Shown piece after piece: positions 17,447 through 27,379 of a DNA stretch of 64,000 nt (position 1 is the first letter of the stretch; each line of letters starts with the position of its first letter). This stretch comes from Limnochorda sp. L945t (GTDB taxonomy: Bacteria > Bacillota > Limnochordia > Limnochordales > Geochordaceae), in NCBI RefSeq assembly GCF_035593305.1, contig NZ_CP141615.1:1116001-1180000 (forward strand), read 5' to 3'. The translations under genes were made by a program, and so were the position numbers. Below the pieces are notes generated by a model that saw only the letters and a program-made list of their open reading frames with translations, searched no databases and was not told the origin of the DNA.

Positions 17447-18157
17447 ATGGGAGGGCCCCCGCGGGACGGGGACGGCGAGGCCCTGGGGTATCGGTTCGCG
17501 GATCCGGCGCTGCTCCGGCGGGCGCTGACCCATCGCTCCGTGGGAGCGGAGCACCCCGCGGCCGCAGGACAGCACAACGAGCGCCTGGAGTTCTTGGGCG
17601 ACGCCGTCGTGGGGTTGGTGGTCAGCGCCTGGCTCTTCCGGGAGTTCCCCGACCGGCCGGAAGGGGAGCTGACGCGCCTTCGTGCCCAGCTGGTGCGGGG
17701 GCCCACGCTGGCGAGCCTGGCCCGCCGGTACCGCATCGACGAGCGGCTGCTCCTGGGCAAGGGAGCCCAGGTGCAGGGAGCGCGGGAGCACGAGCGGGTG
17801 CTGGCAGGGGCGTTCGAGGCCGTCGTGGGCGCGATCTTCGTGGACGGCGGATGGGAGGCGGCCCGTTCGAGCCTGGAACGGTGCCTCCCGGACGCGTTGC
17901 GCCTGGTGCGCCCGCCTTCCCAGGCCAACCCGAAGGGAGCGCTGCAGGAGCTCCTGGCCAAGCTCAACCGGCCCGCTCCCGAATACCGTGTGGTGGAGAT
18001 GGAGGGGCCGCCCCACCAGCGGCGGTTCACCGTCCAACTCCGCTGCCCGCCGGACGTGACGGTGCGGGCGCAAGGCCATTCCCGGCAGGCCGCGGAAGAG
18101 GCGGCGGCCCGCCTGGTGCTCGAGCGGCTGCGTGCCGGCTCGTCACAAGTCCTTTGA
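17447..18157 (+). CDS. rnc: Ribonuclease III with an atypical metal site
   Basis: RNase III cuts double-stranded RNA, including rRNA precursors. The 236-aa protein has an N-terminal RNase III domain with NERLEFLGDAV (E45, E48, D52) and a C-terminal dsRNA-binding domain from about residue 165 (NPKGALQELL...AAEEAAARLVLERL). The second catalytic segment, usually LAD-x-FEA with an Asp and a Glu binding metal, reads LAGAFEAVVGA here: E124 is kept but the Asp position is G121 (GGG codon at 17807-17809). This could lower or change cleavage. The ATG lies 7 nt after fabF and smc follows after spoVS, the normal neighbourhood, so it is orthologous rnc. Confidence 0.92.
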   Translation: MGGPPRDGDGEALGYRFADPALLRRALTHRSVGAEHPAAAGQHNERLEFLGDAVVGLVVSAWLFREFPDRPEGELTRLRAQLVRGPTLASLARRYRIDERLLLGKGAQVQGAREHERVLAGAFEAVVGAIFVDGGWEAARSSLERCLPDALRLVRPPSQANPKGALQELLAKLNRPAPEYRVVEMEGPPHQRRFTVQLRCPPDVTVRAQGHSRQAAEEAAARLVLERLRAGSSQVL

Positions 18158-18161
18158 GACC

Positions 18162-18190
18162 AGAGGAGATCGGGCGTACCGGCTGAATAC
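18162..18190 (+). promoter_or_regulatory. Candidate sigma-H promoter of spoVS
   Basis: AGAGGAGAT (18162-18170), an 11-bp spacer and GCTGAATAC (18182-18190) match the Bacillus sigma-H consensus (RnAGGAwWW, 11-12 bp, RnnGAATww) at all but one base in each element. spoVS is a sigma-H-dependent gene in B. subtilis. The leader to the ATG at 18285 would be about 85-90 nt. Confidence 0.6.
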
Positions 18191-18284
18191 TATTAGCACT
18201 GGAAAGATGCGTCCCACCCGTCGGCGTCGACCCCGTGGCAGGCGAAACTACCGCCGGGCCTTGCGTTGAAGGAGGCGTTGGGGC

Positions 18285-18545
18285 ATGGATGTCCTGAAGG
18301 TTTCAGCCAATTCTAAGCCCAAGTCCGTGGCCGGTGCGCTCGCAGCGGTGTTGCGGGAGAAGGGTTCGGCGGAAGTACAGGCGGTCGGCGCCGGCGCCGT
18401 CAACCAGGCCGTCAAGGCCATTGCCATCACCCGGGGTTTCGTGGCGCCCAACGGCATCGACCTGGTGTGCATCCCGGCTTTCGCGGAGATCGAGATCGAC
18501 GGCGAGGAGCGGACGGCCATCCGGTTCATCGTGGAGCCCAGGTGA
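18285..18545 (+). CDS. spoVS: Stage V sporulation protein S
   Basis: This 86-aa Alba-like protein (MDVLKVSANSKPKSVAGALA...) influences spore coat assembly and septation in Bacillus. The conserved segments VQAVGAGAVNQAVKAIAI and DLVCIPAFAEIEIDGEERTAIR are intact. AAGGAGG precedes the ATG. It is inserted between rnc and smc, which are adjacent in many bacteria, and has its own sigma-H-like promoter upstream. Confidence 0.96.
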   Translation: MDVLKVSANSKPKSVAGALAAVLREKGSAEVQAVGAGAVNQAVKAIAITRGFVAPNGIDLVCIPAFAEIEIDGEERTAIRFIVEPR

Positions 18546-18579
18546 GCGGGGCGCCGGGGATCGCGCCGTCACACAGGCC

Positions 18580-21500
18580 GTGTACTTGAAGCGGCTGGAC
18601 CTTTACGGATTCAAGTCCTTCGGTCGCCGGGTCAGCGTCGAACTGGAGCAAGGCCTCAACGCCATCGTCGGGCCCAACGGTTGCGGCAAGAGCAACCTGC
18701 TCGACGCCATTCGATGGGCGCTGGGCGAGCCCAGCGCCCGTTCGTTGCGGGGCGGCCGCACGGAAGACATCATCTTCGGCGGGACCAAGGACGTGCGCCC
18801 GCTGGGCATGGCCGAGGTCGTCCTGACGTTCGACAATACGGACGGGGCGCTCGGCCTGCCGCACCACGAGGTGGCGTTGACCCGGCGCGCGTACCGCTCC
18901 GGGCAGAGCTTCTTCGCCATCAACGGCGTGCCGTGCCGGCTGCGCGACATCCAGGATCTCCTCGCCCGGGCCAACTTCGGCGCCCGCTCTCACGTGCTCG
19001 TGTCCCAGGGCACGGCGGAGACGCTGGCGGTCAGCGGCGGCGACGAGCGGCGGGCGGCCCTCGACGAGGTGGCCGGCATCGCCAGGTATCGCCACGTCGC
19101 CCTGCTCGCCCGGCTGGCCAGGGATCGGGCGCTGCAGGAGATGGACAGGGCCCAGGCGGTGCTGGCGGAGATGGGGCGGCACGTGGCGTTCCTCGAGCGG
19201 CAGGCCGCACGGGCTCGCCGGGCTCAAGAGGTGTCGACCGCCCTTCGGCAGGTCGAGGCGGAGCTGGTGCGCCGGGAGGCCGTGGCGGCCAAGGCGCAGC
19301 TCGAGCAGGCGACGAGCGCCCACGAGCACGCCCGCGCGCAGGTGGACCGGGCCCGGGCGCTCCTGCAAGAGCAACGCACCCGCCAGCAGGCCCTGCTCGC
19401 CGAGCAGGAGCGCCTCGACCGCACCCTCGACGAGCAGGCCCGGGAGACCGAGACGGCTCGCCGGTCGCTGTTCGACAAGCAGCACGAGCTCGCCAGGGCC
19501 TCGGACCGGGAGTTCCAGGCGCACGAGAGGCTCGAGCGGGCGCAGCGCGAGATGGAGGAGCTGCGGCGCGAGATCGAGGCTCGCGAGGCGGATCTGGCGA
19601 GGAGCCGGGCACGGGGCCGGCAACTGGCGGCGGCGCTCGCCGAGGCCGAGGCCCGTCACCAGGCCGTCGCGCAGGAGCTCTCCGCCGCTACCCGGGATCT
19701 GTCCGCCCGGGAAGCGGCCCTCGAAGGGCAGCGGGCTGCTCTGCTCGAGGCCCTGGAGTCGGTGGCGAGAGCGCGCAACGACCTGCTGGACGCCTCCCGC
19801 CGCGAGCAGTCCGTGCACAAGGAGCGAGAGGCGCTTGCCCGGCGCCTCGAGGAGCTCGCGGCCCGCCGGCAAGAGCTCGCCTCCGAGCTCTCGGACCTGG
19901 AGCAGGAGCTCTCGGAGGTAGAGGAGCTCCTTGCCCGGCGCAGGCACGAGCACGAGGAGGCCCGCCGGGCCCTCGTGCAGGCGGAGCAGGCGGTTCGGGC
20001 GGAGCAGGAACGGCTGCACCGCGCTCTGGCCGAGGCGGACCGACTGGCGGCCAGGGCGCGGGCTATCGAACAGGCGTTCGATGAGCTCGAGGGGTTCTCC
20101 CGCGGGGTGAGGGCCATCATGGCAGCGAAGGCCCCGTGGCGGGAGGCGGTGCACGGGCCGCTCGCGCAGCTGATCCAGGTGCCCGACGGTCTGGAAGAAG
20201 CGGCCATGGCGGCGCTCGGGGCGTTCGTGGAGGCGGTCGTGGTGGACAGCGCCGAGGCGGCGCGCCAGGCCATCGAATACCTGAGGGAGCGCCGGCAGGG
20301 CTGGATCACGTTGCTTCCCCTCGACTTCCTGCGCGTGAGGCGCCTGGACGAGGCCGAGGCCCGCAGGCTCACCGCCATGCCGGGGGTGGTCGGCCTCGCC
20401 TGCGACCTCCTGGACGTGAGCCCGGCCCTGCGCCCCGCGCTGGAGTACGCGACCGCCCGGGTCCTGGTGGTGGAGAGCCTCTCCGACGCCATCTCGGCCG
20501 GGCGCCAGGGCGGCGGCCTGGCCCGGATCGTCACCCGCCGGGGCGAGGTCGTGGTGCCCGGGGGCCCGGTCAGCGGCGGCCACCGGGAACACTCCCGCTC
20601 GGAGCTCCTGGCGCGCCGGCGAGAGTGGCGGGCGGTGCGCCAGGAGCTCGAGCAGGCAGTGGCGCTGCGCCGCCGGTCGGAGGAGGCCCTGCAGGCGGCC
20701 CGCCGCAAGTGGCAGGCACTGGGAGAGCAGGCCCGGGCGCTCGAGGCCGAGGTCGGGCAGCTGCAGGCTCGCAGCCAGGCCATGCGGGCACGCCAGGAGG
20801 CGCTGGGCGCCGAGCAGAGCCGGTTGCAGCGCGAGGCTGCCTTGTTGGAGGCGCAGGGGTCCCGGTGGGAGGCGGAGGCCTCCCAGCACGCCCGCGCGCA
20901 GGAGGAGCTCAAGGCGCACCTGTTGCAGCACCAGCAACAGGAGCAGCAGCACCGGGAGCGCCTGGGAGCTCTGAGCGCCGACCTCGAGGCCGTGCGGAAG
21001 AAGCGGCAGGAACTGGAGGCCGGGCTCGTCCGGGCCGTGGAAGAGCTCGAGGCGCTGCGGGCCGAGGAGAGGGTGGCCGCGGCGGAGGCTCGCCGCTTGG
21101 AGCAGGAGCTGGAGCGGCTGCGCCAGCGCCTGCAGCAAGGCGAGGCCGAGTCGCAGGCGGCTCGGGAAGAGGCCGGGCGGGCTCACGCCCTGTCGGTGGA
21201 GCTCGCCGAGGAGGTCCGCGCGCTGCAGGCCCGGTTGGGCCGGGGCCAGGACGACCACGACCGCTTGCGCCAGCAGCTGTCCGAGGTGCGCCGGCAACTG
21301 GAGGAGGTCCGCCAGCAGTCCGAGCACCTGGAGCGCACCGTCGAAGCCCACGCCGGGGCGATGGCGAGGGCGGATCGGGGGCTGGTCACGGCCCAAGAGC
21401 GGTGGCGCCAGGCGATGCAACAGCTGCGCCACTACCTGGGGGCCTCCGTCACCGATCCGGCGGCGGTCGTACCCTTTTCCGAGGAACTGGCCAGCGCCTC

Positions 21501-22188
21501 CCGCGCCCGGCTGGAGGAGCGCCGCCGGGAGCTGCAGGCGGAACTCGAGCAGGTGGGGCCGGTGGACCTGCAAGCCATCCAGGCGTACGAAGAGGCCCGC
21601 ACCGAGTACGAGCAACGCTCGGCCGGCCACGACGACGTGCGCTCGAGCCTCGCGCGGTTGGCGCGCTGGCAGCAGGAGCTGGACGAGTTGAGCGCTCGCC
21701 GGCTGGTGCAGGCGCTCGACGCCGCCTCGGCGGCGTTCGACGCCACGATCCGGCGGCTGTTCGAGGGAGGCGAGGGCAGGCTTCGCCTGGAGGGGGTCCA
21801 TCCCCTCGACAGCCGGGTCCAGATCGACGTCCGGTTACCGGCCAAGCGGCCGCAGCCGATCGTGGCGCTTTCGGGCGGCGAGCGGGCGCTGGTGTCGGCG
21901 GCCTTCATCTTCGCGCTGCAGCAGGTCAAGCCCTCGCCGCTGTGCGTCTTCGACGAGCTGGACGCCTCGCTCGACGAGGCCAACCTCGAGCGGCTACTCT
22001 CGGTGGTGCGCGACATGGCCGCCCGGCGCCAGATCCTGTTCATCACGCACCGCCAGCGCACCATGGAGGCGGCCTCGTCGTTGTTCGGGGTCACGATGGA
22101 CGAGCAGGGGCTGTCCCGGCTGCTGGTGCTGAAGCTCGGCGAGGTGCCGCGGGTGCTGGGGGGCGAGCTGGAGGCGACCCCGGCGTAA
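18580..22188 (+). CDS. smc: Chromosome segregation ATPase SMC
   Basis: The 1202-aa protein is the structural core of the condensin-like complex with ScpA and ScpB. Walker A is GPNGCGKSN at residues 31-39. Two long Arg/Glu/Gln/Ala-rich coiled coils flank a hinge domain at about 507-655. The signature LSGGE is near residue 1097 and Walker B CVFDELDASLDEAN near 1122. The start is taken as GTG 18580 because the family opens with YLKRLxLxGFKSF; no clear ribosome-binding site precedes it, and a TTG two codons later is possible. It begins 34 nt after spoVS. ftsY follows, the usual order. Confidence 0.97.
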   Translation: MYLKRLDLYGFKSFGRRVSVELEQGLNAIVGPNGCGKSNLLDAIRWALGEPSARSLRGGRTEDIIFGGTKDVRPLGMAEVVLTFDNTDGALGLPHHEVALTRRAYRSGQSFFAINGVPCRLRDIQDLLARANFGARSHVLVSQGTAETLAVSGGDERRAALDEVAGIARYRHVALLARLARDRALQEMDRAQAVLAEMGRHVAFLERQAARARRAQEVSTALRQVEAELVRREAVAAKAQLEQATSAHEHARAQVDRARALLQEQRTRQQALLAEQERLDRTLDEQARETETARRSLFDKQHELARASDREFQAHERLERAQREMEELRREIEAREADLARSRARGRQLAAALAEAEARHQAVAQELSAATRDLSAREAALEGQRAALLEALESVARARNDLLDASRREQSVHKEREALARRLEELAARRQELASELSDLEQELSEVEELLARRRHEHEEARRALVQAEQAVRAEQERLHRALAEADRLAARARAIEQAFDELEGFSRGVRAIMAAKAPWREAVHGPLAQLIQVPDGLEEAAMAALGAFVEAVVVDSAEAARQAIEYLRERRQGWITLLPLDFLRVRRLDEAEARRLTAMPGVVGLACDLLDVSPALRPALEYATARVLVVESLSDAISAGRQGGGLARIVTRRGEVVVPGGPVSGGHREHSRSELLARRREWRAVRQELEQAVALRRRSEEALQAARRKWQALGEQARALEAEVGQLQARSQAMRARQEALGAEQSRLQREAALLEAQGSRWEAEASQHARAQEELKAHLLQHQQQEQQHRERLGALSADLEAVRKKRQELEAGLVRAVEELEALRAEERVAAAEARRLEQELERLRQRLQQGEAESQAAREEAGRAHALSVELAEEVRALQARLGRGQDDHDRLRQQLSEVRRQLEEVRQQSEHLERTVEAHAGAMARADRGLVTAQERWRQAMQQLRHYLGASVTDPAAVVPFSEELASASRARLEERRRELQAELEQVGPVDLQAIQAYEEARTEYEQRSAGHDDVRSSLARLARWQQELDELSARRLVQALDAASAAFDATIRRLFEGGEGRLRLEGVHPLDSRVQIDVRLPAKRPQPIVALSGGERALVSAAFIFALQQVKPSPLCVFDELDASLDEANLERLLSVVRDMAARRQILFITHRQRTMEAASSLFGVTMDEQGLSRLLVLKLGEVPRVLGGELEATPA

Positions 22189-22219
22189 GGGCGCGCCTCG
22201 TGCAAGGAGTGGGTACATC

Positions 22220-23149
22220 TTGGTGTCGCTCTGGCAGCGGATGCGGGAGGGGATGAGCCGTACCCGCGACGCCCTCGTGAGCACCATCGACTCGCTGGTC
22301 CGGCGCCACGGGGCCTCTGCCGAGATGCTGGAGGCCCTGGAAGAGAGCCTGATCGAGGCCGACATCGGGCCGCGCCTTGCCTGCGAGATCACGGGGCGCT
22401 TGCGGCAGGCCGGGAGGCTCCCCGGCGAGGCGCAGGAGCTTCGCCGCCTGCTGGCGACCATCCTGGTCGAAGAGCTCTCCCGCCACACGGCCGCTTTGGA
22501 GCTCGACGACCGGGGCGGCGAGCCACCCAGGGCGGTTCTCTTGGTGGGTGTCAACGGGTCGGGGAAGACGACCACCGCCGGCAAGCTCGCATGGCAGCTG
22601 CGACGGGAAGGCAAGCGGGTCATCCTGGTCGGGGCCGACACGTTTCGTGCCGCGGCCCAGGACCAGCTGGCCCTGTGGGCCCAGCGCGCGAGGGCCGAGC
22701 TGGTGAGGGGAGCTCCGGGCCAGGACCCTGCCTCGGTGGCGTTCGACGGTGTCAAGGCCGCTCAGGCCCGCAAGGCCGACGCCGTGATCATCGACACGGC
22801 CGGCCGCCTGCACAACAAGTCCCAGTTGATGGCGGAACTATCCAAGGTTCGCAGCGTCACCGCCAAGGCGCTCGGGCGTGCTCCCGACGAAGTGCTGCTG
22901 GTGCTGGACGCGACCACGGGACAAAACGGGCTCCAGCAGGCGCGCGTTTTCCTCGAGGCGGTCTCCGTGACCGGCCTGGTCATGACCAAGCTCGACGGCA
23001 CGGCTCGCGGCGGCATTGCCTTCGCCATCGTCCGGGAGCTCGATCTCCCGCTCAAGCTGGTGGGCATCGGCGAGGACCCCGATGACCTGCGCCCGTTCGA
23101 CCCTGCCGCGTTCGTCGAGGCGATCCTCGACGTGGCGCCGTCTTCCTGA
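22220..23149 (+). CDS. ftsY: Signal recognition particle receptor FtsY
   Basis: The 309-aa GTPase docks SRP-ribosome complexes at the membrane. The NG domain has G1 GVNGSGKTTT at residues 110-119, GADTFRAAAQDQL, the G3 segment DTAGRLHNKSQLM and G4 TKLDGTARGG. The acidic A domain found in E. coli is absent, as is usual in Firmicutes. The start is TTG 22220 or GTG 22223; AAGGAG lies about 9 nt upstream. Confidence 0.96.
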   Translation: MVSLWQRMREGMSRTRDALVSTIDSLVRRHGASAEMLEALEESLIEADIGPRLACEITGRLRQAGRLPGEAQELRRLLATILVEELSRHTAALELDDRGGEPPRAVLLVGVNGSGKTTTAGKLAWQLRREGKRVILVGADTFRAAAQDQLALWAQRARAELVRGAPGQDPASVAFDGVKAAQARKADAVIIDTAGRLHNKSQLMAELSKVRSVTAKALGRAPDEVLLVLDATTGQNGLQQARVFLEAVSVTGLVMTKLDGTARGGIAFAIVRELDLPLKLVGIGEDPDDLRPFDPAAFVEAILDVAPSS

Positions 23150-23164
23150 ATCCCCGCCTGGCCG

Positions 23165-23193
23165 TTGACCGGGGCTGCCCCGCCCGCTATAGT
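23165..23193 (+). promoter_or_regulatory. Near-consensus sigma-A promoter of the ylxM-ffh operon
   Basis: TTGACC (23165-23170), a 17-bp spacer and TATAGT (23188-23193). The start of transcription would be near 23200. Confidence 0.8.
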
Positions 23194-23227
23194 CTAGGCT
23201 GTAAAGGAGATATCCTTAACAGGACTC

Positions 23228-23641
23228 ATGAGCTTGCGGGTGGGCCGGCAACCGAACGATTTCCAGGGGCTCCGGGCCGTCCGGGTCGGGTGGCTTTCGC
23301 TCCTGTACGACATCTACGGGGGGTTGTTGACGCCCAACCAGCGGCGGCTGTTCGAGCTGTACTACCACCGGGACCTCTCCCTGGCGGAGATCGCCTCCGA
23401 CGAACGGGTCAGCCGCCAGGCCGTGCACGACGCGCTGCAGCGCAGCGAGCGTACGCTGCTCGAGGCCGAGCAGCGACTCGGGCTGGCGGCCTGGTACACG
23501 CGCCAGCGCCGCTTGCTGGACGAGGCGCTCGCGCAGGCGCGCCGCGCCGAGGCGGCTGCCCGGCGGCTCGGGCAGGACGAGGTGGTCCGGGAGCTGGAGG
23601 CGCTCTGCGGACGGCTCCGGCAAATCGCCGAGGCGCTTTAG
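23228..23641 (+). CDS. ylxM: YlxM/p13-like DNA-binding helper of the SRP operon
   Basis: The 137-aa product has the YlxM helix-turn-helix (LSLLYDIYGGLLTPNQRRLFELYYHRDLSLAEIASDERVSRQAVHDALQRSERTL, about residues 22-78) followed by a charged helical tail. In streptococci YlxM modulates SRP GTPases. It sits directly upstream of ffh, as in other Firmicutes. AAAGGAG is 18 nt from the ATG, too far to be ideal; AGGA just before it (23221-23224) is close, so translation initiation may be weak. Confidence 0.9.
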   Translation: MSLRVGRQPNDFQGLRAVRVGWLSLLYDIYGGLLTPNQRRLFELYYHRDLSLAEIASDERVSRQAVHDALQRSERTLLEAEQRLGLAAWYTRQRRLLDEALAQARRAEAAARRLGQDEVVRELEALCGRLRQIAEAL

Positions 23642-23659
23642 GGAAAGGCGGGGCAGGCG

Positions 23660-25000
<1,341 letters not shown>

Positions 25001-25052
25001 GGCCGAAGGTTCCATCGGGCTTGCATCCATCACGAAGGAGGTCGGAGGAGCG

Positions 25053-25379
25053 TTGGCGGTCAGGATTCGTCTCAAGCGGATGGGAGCGAAGAAGCAGCCT
25101 TCTTACCGGATCGTGGTGGCCGACTCCCGGTCGGCGCGGGATGGGCGGTACGTCGCGCAGCTCGGGCACTACAACCCCCTGCGGGAGCCGCCGGAGGTCC
25201 GGGTGGACGTGGAGCAGACGTTGGAGTGGCTGAGTAAGGGAGCCCAGCCCTCCGAGTCGGTCAAGCTGCTGCTGGAGCGGGCGGGAGTTTGGAGGGCCTG
25301 GCAGGAGCGCCGGCGTGGTTCGGGCCGCGAGGCGCCGGCCGAGGACCAGGGGCAGACTGCGGCACCGGCGGAGGGATAG
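25053..25379 (+). CDS. rpsP: 30S ribosomal protein bS16
   Basis: The 108-aa protein starts [31 protein letters not shown], diagnostic for bS16, and has LGHYNPL. The last 25 residues are an extra Gly/Ala/Glu-rich tail beyond the ~80-aa core. TTG start after AAGGAGGTCGGAGGAG. Confidence 0.97.
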   Translation: MAVRIRLKRMGAKKQPSYRIVVADSRSARDGRYVAQLGHYNPLREPPEVRVDVEQTLEWLSKGAQPSESVKLLLERAGVWRAWQERRRGSGREAPAEDQGQTAAPAEG

Positions 25380-25389
25380 GAGGGTGAAC

Positions 25390-25620
25390 GTGAAGGAGCT
25401 CGTCGAGTACATCGCGCGGGCGCTGGTCGATCACCCGGATCAGGTGGAAGTGCGGCAGGTCGAGGGCGAGCGGTCCATCATCCTCGAGCTGAAGGTGGCC
25501 CCTGAGGACATGGGCAAGGTCATCGGCAAGCAGGGCCGCATCGCGCAGGCGATCCGGATCGTCGCGAAGGCTGCGGCGCTGCGTGAGGGAAAGACGGTTC
25601 ACGTCGAGATCCTCGATTGA
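25390..25620 (+). CDS. khpA: RNA-binding KH-domain protein KhpA
   Basis: The 76-aa protein has a single KH domain with the VIGKQGR (GxxG) loop and works with KhpB/Jag in RNA regulation of cell elongation in some Gram-positives. AGGAGG (25378-25383) decides the start: GTG 25384 would have no spacing, whereas GTG 25390 lies 6 nt downstream and gives the usual opening (M)[15 protein letters not shown]. It lies between rpsP and rimM, as is typical. Confidence 0.94.
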   Translation: MKELVEYIARALVDHPDQVEVRQVEGERSIILELKVAPEDMGKVIGKQGRIAQAIRIVAKAAALREGKTVHVEILD

Positions 25621-25645
25621 CGGGCCCGAGCCCGGCCCGCGATGG

Positions 25646-26146
25646 GTGAGCGTGGCGCAAGTCCTTGCTCCTCACGGCATCAGGGGGGAGGTACGCTGCC
25701 GGCTCTTGAGCGACGATCCCCGGCGGCTGGCCGCAGGAGCGACGGGATGGCTGCGGGTGGCAGGCCAGGAGCCTCGCCCGGCGCGGATCGTTGCGAGCAG
25801 GCCGGGGCCCCGGGGAGCGTTCCTGGTAAAGTTCGAGGGGGTCGGCGACCGATCCGCGGCGGAAGCACTGAGGGGGGCGCTCCTGCAGATTCCGGTGGAG
25901 CAGGTGCGGCCGCTGCCAGAGGGGAGCTTCTACTGGTTCGAAGTCGTGGGCATGGAGATGGTGGACGAGCAGGGCAAAGCGCTCGGGACGGTGAGCGCGA
26001 TCGTGCGCTCGGCGGCGCATGACCTGTGGGAGGTCACGCCCTCGAGCGGCGGCCCGTCCTTCCTCGTGCCCGCGGTGCGGGCCTTCGTCCGCAGCGTCGA
26101 TCGCTCGGCCCGCAGGATCGTCGTGAACTTGCCGCCGGAGCTGTGA
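25646..26146 (+). CDS. rimM: 16S rRNA processing protein RimM
   Basis: RimM assists maturation of the 30S head domain. The 166-aa product has the N-terminal RimM domain (VAQVLAPHGIRGEVRCRLLSDDP) and a C-terminal PRC barrel (FYWFEVVGMEMVDEQGKALG...LWEVTP). The GTG at 25646 gives the normal family length and opening; the frame is open further upstream over the end of khpA. No clear ribosome-binding site precedes the start, so coupling to khpA is likely. Confidence 0.93.
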   Translation: MSVAQVLAPHGIRGEVRCRLLSDDPRRLAAGATGWLRVAGQEPRPARIVASRPGPRGAFLVKFEGVGDRSAAEALRGALLQIPVEQVRPLPEGSFYWFEVVGMEMVDEQGKALGTVSAIVRSAAHDLWEVTPSSGGPSFLVPAVRAFVRSVDRSARRIVVNLPPEL

Positions 26147-26147
26147 C

Positions 26148-26933
26148 ATGGAGCGGTACCCCTTGGACATCGTGACGCTGGCGCCGGCGGCACTGGCGGC
26201 GGCGCTGGCGCACGGGGTGACGGGCCGGGCATGGCAGAGCGGCCTGGTGAGGATCCGGCTGTGGGACCTGCGAGAGTTCACCCGCGATCCCCATCGGAAG
26301 GTCGACGACGTGCCCTTCGGTGGGGGGAGCGGCATGGTGCTGATGCCGGAGCCCATGGTGCTGGCCGCCGAGCACGCCATCTCGTCGAGGCAGGAGCCGG
26401 AGCCTCCTGCGGTGCTGGTGCTGGCGGCGGCCGGCCGGCCCTTCGACCAGGCGATGGCCATGGAGCTCGCCCGCCGGCCCGGCGGGGTCGTCCTGCTGTG
26501 CGGGCGCTACGAGGGGATCGACGCGCGGGTAGCTCCGGCGCTGGGAGCCGAAGAGGTGGCCGTCGGAGAGATGGTCCTCTCTGCGGGCGAGCCGGCGGCG
26601 CTGGCCATCGTCGACGCGGTGGTGCGGCTGTTGCCCGGCGCCCTCGGCAACCCCCTCTCGGCGGCGGAGGAGTCCCTGGCCCCGGGGCCGAGCGGGGGAT
26701 TGCTCGAGTACCCGCAGTATACCCGCCCGCGCCGTTTCCGCTCCATGGAGGTGCCGCCGGTGTTGCTGGAGGGCAACCACCAGGCGATAGCGGCCTGGCG
26801 GCGCCGGCAATCGCTCTGGCTGACCTGGCGGCGGCGGCCGCGGCTTCTCGAGCAGGCGGCCCTCGACGAGCAGGAGCGGGCACTGGTCGAACGCTGGCGC
26901 CACGAGTTGTCGCCAAACGATCCGCCATGGTAG
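26148..26933 (+). CDS. trmD: tRNA (guanine(37)-N(1))-methyltransferase TrmD
   Basis: The 261-aa SPOUT-class enzyme methylates G37 next to the anticodon. Motifs seen are KVDDVPFGGGSGMVLMPEP, CGRYEGID, and YPQYTRPRRF. Where most TrmD proteins have a GD-Y-VL-S/T-GGE loop at the trefoil knot, this one reads GEMVLSAGEPAAL, with Asp to Glu and the first Gly of GGE to Ala; the following IVDAVVRLLPGALGN is normal. It lies 1 nt after rimM. Its 3' end contains the predicted rplS promoter. Confidence 0.94.
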   Translation: MERYPLDIVTLAPAALAAALAHGVTGRAWQSGLVRIRLWDLREFTRDPHRKVDDVPFGGGSGMVLMPEPMVLAAEHAISSRQEPEPPAVLVLAAAGRPFDQAMAMELARRPGGVVLLCGRYEGIDARVAPALGAEEVAVGEMVLSAGEPAALAIVDAVVRLLPGALGNPLSAAEESLAPGPSGGLLEYPQYTRPRRFRSMEVPPVLLEGNHQAIAAWRRRQSLWLTWRRRPRLLEQAALDEQERALVERWRHELSPNDPPW

Positions 26934-26936
26934 AAT
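26907..26936 (+). promoter_or_regulatory. Predicted sigma-A promoter of rplS with extended -10
   Basis: TTGTCG (26907-26912), an 18-bp spacer and TAGAAT (26931-26936) preceded by TGG. It lies across the trmD stop codon. The leader to the rplS GTG would be about 68 nt. Confidence 0.55.
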
Positions 26937-27010
26937 GCGCGGTGCGACTTCGACGCCCCGTCCCGTGGCAATGGCCCGGGCTGGTGACGTGAAGGGAGTC
27001 TGTACGAGTC

Positions 27011-27355
27011 GTGGACTGGCAGCACGCGGTCGAAGCTCCGATGTTGCGCAAGGATCTGCCGGATTTCGCGCCCGGGGACACGGTGCGGGTGCACGTGAAG
27101 GTGGTCGAGGGCGACCGCGAGCGGGTGCAGGCGTTCGAGGGTATCGTGATCGCCCGGGATCACGGGGGCACCCGGGAGACGTTCACCGTTCGCAAGATCT
27201 CCTCGGGGATAGGCGTCGAGCGGGTCTTCCCGTTGCACTCTCCCTCCATCGACCACATCGAGGTCGTCCGCAGGGGCCGGGTACGGCGGGCCAAGCTCTA
27301 CTACCTGCGCGAGCGCGTCGGCAAGAAGGCGAGGGTACGGGAGCGGCGGGCCTGA
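27011..27355 (+). CDS. rplS: 50S ribosomal protein bL19
   Basis: The 114-aa product has the bL19 signature [33 protein letters not shown] and ends with [24 protein letters not shown] start with AAGGGAG upstream. It can be read from the trmD operon and from its own promoter. Confidence 0.97.
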   Translation: MDWQHAVEAPMLRKDLPDFAPGDTVRVHVKVVEGDRERVQAFEGIVIARDHGGTRETFTVRKISSGIGVERVFPLHSPSIDHIEVVRRGRVRRAKLYYLRERVGKKARVRERRA

Positions 27356-27379
27356 CACGATGAGGGCGGGCCGGCGCAG

